Shown one piece after another: positions 35,488 to 46,800 of a DNA stretch of 64,000 nt; the stretch's first letter is position 1; every line of letters begins with the position of its first letter. Where the stretch lies: the NCBI GenBank assembly GCA_020747065.1, contig JAGMVK010000005.1:3038001-3102000 (forward strand), in the 5' to 3' direction. A program made the translations under genes and the position numbers. The DNA comes from Cadophora sp. MPI-SDFR-AT-0126. Its lineage: Eukaryota; Ascomycota; Leotiomycetes; Helotiales; Ploettnerulaceae. The notes under the pieces are model-generated. The model had not been told where the DNA came from, searched no databases, and saw only the letters and a list, made by a program, of their open reading frames with translations.

Positions 35488-37349
35488 TTAATTCCCCGCT
35501 GCAGATCTTGGCTGACCTTCTCCAACCGTTCGTTCCCTATGATCATCTCCAAAGCCACTTGTCGTCGGCCCCGCCTCACCCCCATTACCGACCGCATGCT
35601 CATACCCTGGTGGGTGTGCTGGATGTGGAGCCGGTCTGGTCATATCAACAAGTTCAATGACCGAGCCTGTGTGACCTCCACTTCCTTGACTTCTTCGTGG
35701 CTCATAGTCTGGCAGGACTTCTCCTCCACCTGCACTTCTCGCTGCCATCTCGGCATCGTAGTCCGGCGGCGGGATTTTCGCGACTTCTTCGGCCTTCTTT
35801 CTCTCTTTCCTGCTATGCCATAGGGCAAATATGAAGAAGAACCAAACTGGGATGCCGATGCCGACCGAGAGGCCAACTGCGACTTTTGGGAATGGTTTAT
35901 GTTTTTCTGCTTTCTTGACAGGACCATTGCAGCTGTAATAGTAGCCCGACAACGTCCTGTCGTACGCGTAGTCTGCGCCGTAACCCGGATGCATTCTTTC
36001 CCAGACTTCCGCCGCTGGTTCGCAGTTGATAACTTCATCGGGTTCTATGATCATTTTATCCACGTACGTCAGAGACTCAAGGCTGTAGCTGTGATAAGTT
36101 AGCATTTCATCACCCTGAAAAGAAATGTCTTTGGCACTTACGAAGTGACCTTCCCTGACAGATCAATAGCAGCTGCTCGCTGCAAAGGCCTAGGATCAAA
36201 GGTGGCGTTGGTACTTGGGCTAAACTTGAACGTTCCAGTGATGCTTTCGAGGGCTGGGAAAGAGAATCTTGAAAATGCAGATCAGCCTTGCCCGTAAGTT
36301 ACGTATTGTCTGTCAATTGGGCGGTGGAGATGGATCACCTTTTCACATTTCCCGCTATAAAAATGTCCGAGACGTTCCACAGTGATGGGAACTCAACGTC
36401 CAGTGGATTTCCGGTCGTCCAAATTAGCAGATACCAATCCGAGCTGGTGCTCTCAAGTCCCGTCCTGGAGAAATACCTCTCGCTCCCCCCACTCGAGCTC
36501 ACTAGCGACGGCATCTCGATGCTTTGGACGTATCAGCAAACGGTCTCAGCACTCTTGTCTCGGGCCGTATGTTTGATATACCTAGTAATGTTTCCAATCA
36601 TTTTGATCAATCCTGCATTAACCAGAACTGGAAACTCTACAGCGATACCTGGGAATGACGCGCTATAATCAAAAGAATCTTCCATGAGCAAACTTCGTTT
36701 ACTGGCAATGTATGTTGAGTCGGTCTCAATGAGACTGGGAAAACTGATCCTACAATATGTGTAAGCTCTTCCCTCGTCCCTTGAGAATCTAATCACTGAC
36801 ACTGGTACATTGCCGAATATCTCAAGTCGACGGGTGACGTTCACCAATGATGGAACATCTACAATTACTTCCCTCTCCACGCTCTGGTCAACGCTCAAAG
36901 TCTCCACCCACTCCAGCTTCGGCAGAGAAATGCTCGTAGCATTAGATGCGTTCCAAAAATACATTCCCCCGAGATATCTTAGCTTTGGAGCCTCAATGGA
37001 CGTGAGAAGTGAGCTTGGCCATTTGTCGCGCCCTACATAGGGCTCTGTCGTGATGACTCCAGTGACGTTGGTGATGTTGTTCAGAACCAATGGACCACTC
37101 CAATCGCTGGAGACGCTGATGCTGCCGACCCACACGGTGCAGTTGGCCACGGCGCTGTCGAGTTCTCCCTGGCTTGCAAATACAGTGTATATGCCGGGGT
37201 TCTCACCACATTCAATGGCTATCGTGGCTGTAGAAATTAGCACAATGCTTGAGATGCAACGTCAAAGAATCGCGAAATGGAAACTTACCTTGAAGGCATG
37301 AGGCTAAGAGGACCACAGAAGTCACTAGCCCATGTTTGATCCCCATCAT
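35488..37349 (-). CDS. receptor L-domain membrane protein with PPxY tail
   Basis: The model has six exons: 37349-37289, 37227-36801, 36749-36582, 36521-36339, 36267-36142 and 36088-35488, with introns of 61, 51, 60, 71 and 53 bp; total 521 residues. A signal peptide ('LVTSVVLLASCLQA') leads into an ectodomain of repeated beta-strand motifs. Examples are 'LVLNNITNVTG', 'SIEAPKLRYLGGMYFWN', 'ISLPKLEWVETL' and 'VEFPSLWNVSDIFIAGN', the pattern of Ecm33/receptor-L-domain wall proteins, with several N-glycosylation sites. One membrane segment ('VAVGLSVGIGIPVWFFFIFALW', about 391-412) replaces the GPI signal of Ecm33. The cytosolic tail has PPDY (429-432), LPDY (446-449) and PPGY (480-483), motifs that bind WW domains of Rsp5/Nedd4-type ubiquitin ligases. 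A surface receptor or wall sensor is an inference. It lies between two HET genes on the same strand. Confidence 0.82.
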
Positions 37350-38497
37350 TACGATGAGCTGACACTCCCTCTGGACGAGTGTCGAGGAGTGGCGGTGCGA
37401 AACATGAAAAGAAGTGGGCAACGCGCCGAGATAAAAGATCTCGACCTCCTATCCAGGCGGTGCAAGTCAGGAGATTGCTTGATCACTTGGCTGCAGGGTT
37501 GCTGGGTATTTATTGGATGGGATATTGCCAACTTCGGTTTTGGCGAGCTTGGTATTTACTGTGCCGCTTGGATGCCTAGAATCAGGTCAAATGTTGGTTG
37601 GCACTTCAGTCACCAGAAGATGACGTTGAAGAAAAGAAAGAGGAATTTCTGGCAACTGAAATTGACTAGTGTCTTTCTACACATAACATCTATCAAATGT
37701 TTGGTGTCCGCTTTTGGTTTGAGAAAGAACATGTCCCCATGGTGTTGGTTATCGAGTTGATATGGCGACCTTCCAGATCGGGCAATTTACCAGATGGCCA
37801 AGCGTTGGCACTGGATACAGATACAGATAGGGAATGTTCACTTCCACAAGCTTCATTCCACCTGATAAATGCTCGCATTTTTGATATATAACATTTGCCA
37901 CTTCACTCTCCTATATATATCACTGTGCATAAAAAGCCTCAGGTTTTTGAGAAAGTTTCTCATAGCTGTTCAATGCAAGCCCGAAGTCCTTAATGACTAG
38001 CTGCGTAGCTCCGACTGAAATGCGATATTTGATTTTCTGTAAACGTTACATGGCATGGCATTATTTTAGAATTATATACATCCATTTACCTGTCAATAGA
38101 GGGCCAGGTTGGCTCCTGCTGATACCATAAGTAATTTTCGAGCATTTGACCCAAGCGAAGGTCAACACTTGAAGCGAATACGCAGTGTTTGCCGCCGCCA
38201 GCTCCCGACGATCACGGTGCAATCAATAGTCAGCTTGTCTAACATATAACTTCACTCAGATGCCATTAAACTAGATATACCGCAGATTGGAGAAGATGCT
38301 CGTCTAATCATGTCAATACGTCGATGTCGCTGCTTCTTACAGCGAGTTCTTCTTACAGAAAGGTGTACTTTATCGGTGGTTAATACCTTGGATTCCTATG
38401 AAAGAGACTCTAGGTATACTAGCTAAGAATCCCGGAATAGTGAAACTATTTCTCAAAGGAGCACATGATTACATTACTAATATTCAAATTCTTCTGC
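37350..38497. other. 1.1-kb spacer, no gene recognised
   Basis: This is the promoter side of the L-domain gene and the 3' flank of the second HET gene. No domain-bearing frame was seen. Confidence 0.5.
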
Positions 38498-40429
38498 CTA
38501 ACATAATATCCGTAACTCCCCTTCTCTAGCTGCATACAACATATTTTCCTGATAGAACTTAGTGCCTCTTAAAATGGAAAAGAAGTTATATAAAATCTGA
38601 GTCCCCAAGTCCGTCGGATTCTGACACGGCTGTATCTGTGAAATAGGCTGAGATGAGATATGAATATGAAAGTGAGCTCGCCCGTCAGACCCCATAACTC
38701 TGTTGTTTCTTGGCTGTGTACCCCCTGAGCTCTGGCAATGAAGCGTTAAGGTGAACATAGATTGCTCGACCGGGATAGAAATTCTAAGTACAACCCCGCC
38801 AAGCCCCTTCAAATCAACAAATCTGGAAGCTATTCCTGGAAGTGTCGGTTCTGACTGTGATTCTACAGAAAGTTGGACGCGGCCTGCCTCTACTCCGTAA
38901 CGAGTGAATTCGCATCGACTTTCAAGGGGAGGCAGACCCACATTGCTGTGCAGCTTCATTCGAAAGATATAGAAGTCACCTCGAGTGGTAATATCTTGGG
39001 GATCAAACGGCGTGTCGGCTGCAGTCCCATTCGTGAGATAACTGGCTTCCTTCACTGTATAACCCAAGCCTTGATTGGTGAGATGTTGCCTTTCATTTAC
39101 AAAATCGAAGGAAATGCCGTGTACATGAAATTGAATGGGGAAAGGCGGTATGATCTTGGATTTGAAGTAATATGAACAAAGCTTTTGGCGAGGCGTCCGG
39201 AGAAAAACTGTCTCGTACATTGAGGGGTTCCTAAATCGTATACGATCCTGAACCCCGATATGTCGATTCGAATATATTCTCTGATAGCAGTGAGGCTGGC
39301 TGGAGTCTTGATCCATACCATCATCCTTGACAAGGACTAGAAGAATACGATTCGTCTTCTCAGTTGCTCTCTCTCCGCAGTTGAGTATTGCATGAAATTT
39401 TTGCCCGAAATGATAGTATGGATAGTGCAGTGACGCTAAGGTCGATTCCTCTTCGAGGGGCAGTGAGATTTGAAGTCCTTTTTTAGTCACAAGACTAGGA
39501 GCGCCGATTTCGTTATGAAGGCGTTCAATATTACCGCTATAGAGGAAATCAAGCGGCGACGTTGCGAATACACTGCCATTCGAATCACACTTGTACTGAC
39601 TAGTCCAGGCCAAAAGGGAGTGATCATCTGTCACTCTGAAAATCTCTTCTTGGAATCGAAGAAATGCATTTTCTCCTTCACCATAGAGCAGGGGCATGTT
39701 GATACCAAATATCCCAAGGAGGCAATATGCAGAATCTTCGATCCTTGTACATTGCCTCTTGGCAGCCCAAGACATCTTCTGTGCGACACTAAACCCGTCC
39801 AGATTCGGGCCCTCTGTGTAGCTGTCTATAAGCGACTCGGGAATACGTGTGATATTGCTGATAATTTCTCGTCGTTCGAAGCGGGAACCGAGTGCGCACC
39901 AGTTCTGCCCAAATAACTCCATCTTTTGAGGGGCTATCAGCTCCTGCAGTGTCCACCCCCGCGTAAACCATCGACTTGACCTGATCGACGATTCAGTGTC
40001 CAAGTCAGATCCGGATGCCACATGCTCAGTAGAAAACTGGGGCGTGATTCGTTGTGGTACGTCTGACAAATATGCATAGCATACTGAGGACGCTCTATAC
40101 CACTGGAACATAGAATTGATTGCCTCAGTGAGCTCTGCGCTGCTACTTTTATCGATGCAACAGGTGTCGACCCATACCCAAAGTAACTTGTCCTTCCTTG
40201 CCTGTCGGCAAGCGTGCATGATCTTCTTATAGCCCGGCTTTGATGATATTCGAAAGTTTGGCCCATCCTGCCCGTCGAAGGCTGTTCTTCCCAAACCGTG
40301 CAATTTATCCATTTCCAGGAAAGTGACTTCTTCTTCCTCGACCCAAGTATGTGATAAAATGGCATAGGAGGGAATATTGCGGCCGAAGAACTCGCGAATC
40401 TCGTACGTCTCAACGTCAATGAGGCGCAT
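38498..40429 (-). CDS. HET-domain protein, HET-E-like N-terminus
   Basis: This is an incompatibility-type protein of 643 residues in a single exon, starting at the ATG at 40429 ('MRLIDVETYEI'). The HET domain is of the kind found in Podospora HET-E/HET-D relatives: 'YAILSHTWVEEEEVTF', 'LLWVWVDTCCIDKSSSAELTEAINSMFQWY' in its core 'WVDTCCIDKSSSAEL', 'CYAYLSDV' and 'RWFTRGWTLQELIAP'. 'DSAYCLLGIFGINMPLLYGEG' follows at about residues 230-250. Unlike HET-E there is no NACHT or WD40 part. The C-terminal 350 residues contain beta-rich stretches of unknown fold. It differs in class from the HET protein at 29.6-32.3 kb, so the two are not recent duplicates. The promoter side (40.4-41.2 kb) faces the alpha/beta hydrolase 3' end. 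Confidence 0.92.
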   Translation of the reverse strand: MRLIDVETYEIREFFGRNIPSYAILSHTWVEEEEVTFLEMDKLHGLGRTAFDGQDGPNFRISSKPGYKKIMHACRQARKDKLLWVWVDTCCIDKSSSAELTEAINSMFQWYRASSVCYAYLSDVPQRITPQFSTEHVASGSDLDTESSIRSSRWFTRGWTLQELIAPQKMELFGQNWCALGSRFERREIISNITRIPESLIDSYTEGPNLDGFSVAQKMSWAAKRQCTRIEDSAYCLLGIFGINMPLLYGEGENAFLRFQEEIFRVTDDHSLLAWTSQYKCDSNGSVFATSPLDFLYSGNIERLHNEIGAPSLVTKKGLQISLPLEEESTLASLHYPYYHFGQKFHAILNCGERATEKTNRILLVLVKDDGMDQDSSQPHCYQRIYSNRHIGVQDRIRFRNPSMYETVFLRTPRQKLCSYYFKSKIIPPFPIQFHVHGISFDFVNERQHLTNQGLGYTVKEASYLTNGTAADTPFDPQDITTRGDFYIFRMKLHSNVGLPPLESRCEFTRYGVEAGRVQLSVESQSEPTLPGIASRFVDLKGLGGVVLRISIPVEQSMFTLTLHCQSSGGTQPRNNRVMGSDGRAHFHIHISSQPISQIQPCQNPTDLGTQILYNFFSILRGTKFYQENMLYAAREGELRILC

Positions 40430-41209
40430 TTTGGGCAAGAAGCTCTTCGAGATAATGGATGATATTCAAAGGCAGATGGTAAGACACGCAATGAACGAGA
40501 GCTAGATTGAGTGGCAAGAAGTCGATGACGGCAATAGAGAGAATAAGAGCGAAGGCGGTTGCTGCTTCGGCAGTTCCCAAACTGCGGCTGAAGATATTGT
40601 ATCTCTCACCGCCCTGATGAGCACCACCCAATCCGAAAGCAAGGAGGATTGACTGGAGAGAAGGCTGAACGCTGCCGCCTAAGGCAGAATATATACGCCT
40701 TACTACAAGACGTTTCATCATCCCTGCTACCATCTCAATATCGCTACTCATGGTTCTGTTCTTGATTATCTTGCCTTCCATAACGTATACCGCGCTCTTA
40801 TTCAGTGAAGAAGGCATGGATACACTAAAGTCTCTGTATCCCGTGATGGTTTCTCTGAATCCAAGATCCTCGTATGCTGTCTCCGCTTTGTCGGAGGAGA
40901 GAAGCAGTCTTGAGATGAAAGTCAGCGAGACTGTTGGTCCTCATGAGTTTGAGACATTTCCACATTGTGTCGATATCAGCAAATAGAAGGGAGAGGCCCG
41001 CAACTGTTGTTTGTGGATGTAAGTCCGATGGCTGCGGATGATGAGCTGTGGCAACGGATACCTTTGTGTTGTAGCTTGTGTTGCTTACGTGTCTGAGTGT
41101 TCTTTGGAAGGGAAGTTTAACCCAATCATACGAACAAATCTATCCATTATCCTCAATATACGTCAAACGTCCCTACACTCCCAAAAGCGCCATCAATTAC
41201 CCATCAACA
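40430..41209. other. spacer between HET gene and hydrolase
   Basis: The spacer is 780 bp. Overlapping open frames on both strands at 40416-40986 show no recognisable domain. The right end is AC-rich 3' flank. Confidence 0.45.
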
Positions 41210-42447
41210 CTACACTCTACACTCTCCCTCAACAACCCTCTCAATCCACCCCTCCAACACCCCCGCAATCTCCTCACTATTTTCCTCCAAAAACTGCAAA
41301 TGCCCATTCCCACGTATCCCCACATCGCCCAATCTCAAATGCTCCACCACCTTACATCCCGCCTGCCTCAAGAACAGCAAAAAGCAGTAATCGTATGTCG
41401 CGTGATAACTCGCCTCCCCGGTCTCGATCAATATCGGTATATCCTGCAGATTGAGGAGTTGGCGCGCGGGTTCGGTTTGTAGGATGCAGTCTACGAGGTC
41501 GGGTGAGGGTGCAGGGAGGGTTTGAGTTTGTAAGGGTGTGGTGGGAGTGGTGGTGTTGGAGGTGGGTGGAGGAGGAGGAGAGTACGTTAGAGGAATTGAT
41601 GTTAATCCCCAGGGTCTTGTCATTTCGGATGAGAATATAGCTTCTTGGAAAGGAGGCCCTTTGGGTTCGATTTGGATGAGTGCTTTGACGAGGTCAGGGC
41701 GGGCGTCAGCCCAGAGCCAGGCGGAGAGGGAGCCTTGTGAATGTGCGATTATGATTGAAGGGCGGCCGATTTTTGTGAGGAGAGCTATGCCGGCCTTTTG
41801 CATGGCAATCTCTTGGGCGGAGGAGTCGGTGGGAGAGGGGACGGTGGAGGAGTAGTACGTGTCGAAGATGGGGTCCCCCATGAGGCCGGTCTGTGTATTT
41901 GTTCAATTTATATTGGGTGAGTAGGGGCAGGGATTAGGGATGAGGTTGGAGGAGCTTACGCCTGGCCATTGGGTGTGCAATTTTGCTTGTTCCCAGAGGG
42001 GGTAGTGCTCGATGGCTGTGAAACGTTGTTGGATATACTCGGTTGTGAATGAGGACTGTTTGTTTTCGCTTAAGGGATTGTAGCCCGAGCGGCCGACGTT
42101 CGTTTGATCGAGGAGGTAGACTTCGTAGCCTGATGCGAGGAAATTAGAAGCCCAACCTGGGTTGTCGTCGGGCTTGTTAAGCCAGTTCTGTAGAATTTCA
42201 GCTTGCGAACCATCTCATTGTGGTTTCGCGAATTCGTTTGGAGAAAGTTAGAATTGACAAATGAACGTACTGTTCCTGTTTGAGCTCCGCCGTGGATGAA
42301 AATTATAGGATATGGCTTTGTGCATCCCGACACTGGAGTCAGCTTCTCGACGTACATTTGGTCTGTGAGGATATGGCCGGAAGAGGTCGTTAGGTAGTCG
42401 CCTCCCACGTAGAAATAGGAACGATGGTGAGGTGTTTCTTGTGCCAT
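41210..42447 (-). CDS. alpha/beta hydrolase
   Basis: This is an esterase/lipase-like enzyme of unknown substrate. The model has three exons: 42447-42271, 42187-41960 and 41890-41210 (introns 83 and 69 bp, phase 0), giving 361 residues. The oxyanion-hole motif is 'IIFIHGGAQTGT', followed across the splice by 'NWLNKPDDNPGWASNFL' in core form. 'GYEVYLLDQTNVGRS' follows. The nucleophile elbow is 'IIAHSQGS', with Ala in place of the first Gly of GxSxG. The catalytic His is probably in 'GNGHLQFLEEN' near the C-terminus. This combination marks a fungal hydrolase group. A Pro/Thr-rich loop of about 25 residues sits in the lid region. An in-frame upstream ATG at 42513 would add a hydrophobic 22-residue start that could act as a signal or anchor; I prefer 42447 because homologous proteins usually start near it. 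Confidence 0.87.
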
Positions 42448-43806
42448 AGTGAATATGTTGAAGACATTGAATGAAAAGGTGAGCATTTCGAATGATAATG
42501 CGATTGGAAGCATTTCGCTCAAGAAGTGTTCGTAGCTGTGAGATTAGAGTTGAAACTTGCTTGGAATTCCTGTGCAGTCGCGGAGGAGTTTAAGTCAAGT
42601 GGTCATGCGCGAGGTACGGTAGATGACCTCCTGGAGAATCAGCTCTTGCTTTCACGGGAAGAATCATTTGAATGATGTCTTCTATGAAGCCAGAAAATGG
42701 GGAACGAAATCTAAAGAGTGGTGTTTTGACTGCCCCAGTTAATGATCGGCTAACTAGCGCGGGCCGCCCTATATTTCGTACTTCTAATTCAAAATCCACC
42801 TCTTAATACACACCTCGAAGCTCAGATGCATATGCATTATGAATTCGTGTTTCGCCCTTGAGGTTTCTTTAATCGAAGAATGATCGTTTCTACAAGATAT
42901 ATGACAGTGAAGCTTTAATTCCACCAAGTGCTGCCAACGTGACACAATATCAACCCCACCATCGCACGTGACTCTACCATCCAACCAATCCTCAACCTTC
43001 AATCGACAGCTCACGGGGCTGATCTGATCTGCATTCTTGTGGCTCAGCTGCATGAAACTGGTTGGAGGGGAAAGCAACATTAGGGCCAGAGCTTGCAAGA
43101 CAAGGGATGCTGACTGCCATACCCATGGTATCGACGTCAAAGTGATCGCGGGCCAGGCAGGGAGATGAGGCCACAACACTTCACGTCAACAGACAACGGC
43201 AATTGATCTCATATCTGGATACACGGCTTGAACAGCGATTTGGACAGAGTCACACTGTTTCGAATACAACAGATACAACTCATACGTGCACAAGGCTAAG
43301 CCCAGCTGGTCACCGACCCATCCGCCAGGTTGGCTGCGGCTTAGGCTGATCGGTGCCTAAAAGCTCTCAGCCTCGTTGATATATCTTGAGAACTTTCTTT
43401 TCCTTCTCATAGAATCACCAGCATCGAACAGAAAGCGTTCATTCATTGATCCATTCATTCGCACTGATCTACGATTCTTGAGAGCTTTGGAGATTCTAGA
43501 GACCCTGATTGTTGTGTTTCTTCCCGGCGGGGATATTCGGCCTCCGTCCGTCACGGCGCTAATCGCGAACAAACGCTGCCTTTGAGGAGACAATCTACCC
43601 ACCAAATCCTGACTTTCACCTTCTCTGAACACCTTCCAGAGGATTGACATCGCCCTTCAACCTCAAAAGAACTTCGGGAAGAGCTCATCAGACCTGCCTT
43701 CCACCATTATCAGGGCATCCTGCCCAGCCTGATCTCAATCTAATATCATTTTCTAAACACCCAACACACCCTCTACCCCCGATACCATTCAGTTGCAAAC
43801 TTCTAA
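42448..43806. other. 1.4-kb divergent spacer
   Basis: This lies between the divergent hydrolase and the 1135-residue gene. No gene was recognised. The last 200 bases are rich in C, T and A, like other leaders in this window. Confidence 0.5.
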
Positions 43807-46800
43807 ATGCCTGAACAGAATCAACCACAAAGTCAAACAATGGCACAAGAACGAGTCGAGGTGCTTCGAGATCTCTTGGACATTGCTCGTGTTGCCAATG
43901 GACCACAGCCACCTCCATCAACTCCTGTGCCTAGCATGGAACCTCTGTCTAATTCTCAAGCTGGTAATCGCTTTGAATCTACGTCAGAGATGTCGTTAAC
44001 CACCCAAGACCCTTCTTCGAATCAACATCCCCCCATATCACCTGCCAAGAAGAAGGCTTTGACCTCCAGAGATGCCAACGCCATCCAATACACCAAATCC
44101 CAACTAAATGAAGGCGATACCTTAGTCTTCGTCCGATTCCCCAACGGCAGACCCGTTTACGATGCCACTGGCTTCCGATTAAGTGATATGCATAGAGTCC
44201 ACAGCGACAAGCTGAAAGCTGCATCACCGATATTCAAGGAGGCTCTCGAGAATGACTGGACACAACACCGTTGCAGACGTCGCAACAAATTGCTACATAG
44301 TCTACCCGATGGAATCCGATACGTTCTCGACTTGACACCCCCAGAGGAAGGAGACGACGCTCTTGCACTCACGGCTGAACTCTCCTGCTCTCTTGGCATT
44401 CGCAGATGGTATAAGTCAGAACACACCCGCGTCGCTAGTGCGCACGGATTAGTCGGAGGGAAGGACGAGACCATAATCAATCCTGATCTGAAAGACGACA
44501 AGACATCTGATCCACCATCGCCAGATGATGCGATGGCGATCATAGACATAGCTGGTGCAGTGGCGACTGCAGAGACGGTCGCGGAAATCAATGGAGTAGG
44601 TAATACGGATGTTGCATTCAAAACCGCGTTGGAGCAGAGTAAGAAACTTTCCGACGAAAAGGCTAGCAAAGAGAGTGATTATACGAAGGATTACAGCCAG
44701 AAGAAGGAGGCGGACACTCTTGATTACTGTCCGATTCGGCATCGCACTGGTATTGAACGCCTGCTGCAAATCATCGAAGGCAAGGATCCGAGGCTTGACT
44801 CGGCACCTAAGGTCTGGACCCTTGCTGTACTCGCGAAGCACTTTGAGTGTCATAACTCGGTGGTTGATTACATCATCACCTGGATGATTGCTGAACCCAA
44901 CTGCAAGATCTTTGAGATTCTTCCTGAGGATTGTCTTCGTATTGGTATGCTTCTACAAAACGAGGTTGCTACTCGATACGCTTTCACCATCTTGGTTTCT
45001 GAGGAAGCCTTCCGAGTTGGAACGGGTAGATCTGATGCTGCGACTCAACCAAACACAAATTATCCCGCTGGTAAGCAGGTCACCAAATTCGGTCGAGCTC
45101 GAGAGTCGTTGGACGAGGATACTCTAAATTTGATTCAGCATGCTGGCCGTAACTTTCACGCCAGAATCGAGCAGGAGATTCAGCTTCTTCTGAGCCCGAA
45201 CATGAACTGGCTCCACGCTCTCCCAGAATTCTCCAAAATCCTGAAATTCAAGGACTTCTTGGAAGTTAACTCCACTGCCGAGGATCTAAAGTCCCGGAAC
45301 GTGAAGAAGATTATCAGCAATTTGGTTCACTACATCCGTGGCCGACTTCTCTGGTGCTTCTATCAACCGCTAGACGAGGCAGAGCGCAAGAGCTGGAACG
45401 ACCACCGTGATCAGGAAGGGCATCACCGCATTGGCGTCCCATCGGATGACATCTACACCGCTCTGACCGAGAACGAGAAGCTGATGACAAGATTTTACTG
45501 GGGCTGCATGCGACTTCTGAAATGGCAGCCCGACCACTCCCGCTGTGCAACTAACCTAATCCTTGACTCCGTCTATCCCAAGACTCCCGAAGTCATCGTG
45601 GCTGAAAGAAGAGCAGAAGCTACTGCAGAAGCAGAAGGTATCCCGAAGGTTTATGTAGCGGAGATTCTTTATGGGGTGGATGCTATGAATAGGCACATCC
45701 TGGCATCGATCCAGCATGAGAATTTTCATGATGGGCAGCTCCCGAAAGCGGTTTACAAAATCGAGCGACTCCTTCCACGACCGACGGTTGCCGAGAGACT
45801 GGACTACGAGTATCAACGAGCGCAAAAGAATGATATCTGTAAACCGAATCTTAACCCTGTTGTGCTCGATACAGAGTCGTCCCCTTTCAGCCCTATGGAT
45901 ACCGCATCCGAGAAGCCCAATTTCTGGAAGGAAGCCCTGCAGGCTCGGGATGAAGCTATCAAGAATGAAGGTAGTTGCAGCGCTGTACCTGCTTCTCCAC
46001 ATATTAAGAGTGAGCCCCCGGAGTCATGGCTCGAAGAATACGAACGAGAATCGGCGAGCAAGCTTTCACCATCCCTGGAGATCAGCCCAGGACGCTCCAT
46101 CGCCTGGGACCGACTAGAAGAGATCTGGAAACGCAATCATTCGAGTAAGCTCGCCCCAACAGTCTTTCCCCCCACATCTCCCGACCAGATCTCCAACAGA
46201 AACGTCACCTGGACTTTGCCCAAGGAGGAAACTGAATTCCCCATCTTCACCCGCATTTACGAGGGCGACACCTCCGTAACTGCATCCCCTCACGTCCCCA
46301 TCGGCGCAGACATAGGGCCCTTCTCCCCCTTCTTCAATCTGTACACGCTGTTCAACCAGATTGAGGGGAAAATTCATGGTGTTTGCAATCGCATGTTATC
46401 TCGAGGCGAGATCCAGAATCTGAGACCGCCCAATTGCGATATTTGTGATACCTTGCTTTGTTTGGGCGAAGACGAGTACAAGTATTTGCCGCTGTGGGCG
46501 AATGGGCTGAATGATGGAACGGGTGGTGTTTTCGAGGAGGCTATTCCACCCGCTGAGAGAGGGGGTGCGATGGGTCCGGGTCCGGCGTATCATACAGGCT
46601 CGACGGTGAACTCAAGAGCATCTACAGAAATCGACTTCGATGGACGAAATTCCGTGTTCGGAAGTGTGGTTGACAGTTATATGAGTGGAGTTGGTGTGAA
46701 TACTAGTGTCGGTGTTGAAGATGGGTGGAGTGTGGATCATATTGATAGGCGGAGAGTCTTTTCGGAGAGCGAGTTCTTGACACCGAGTACGAGTGAGGAT

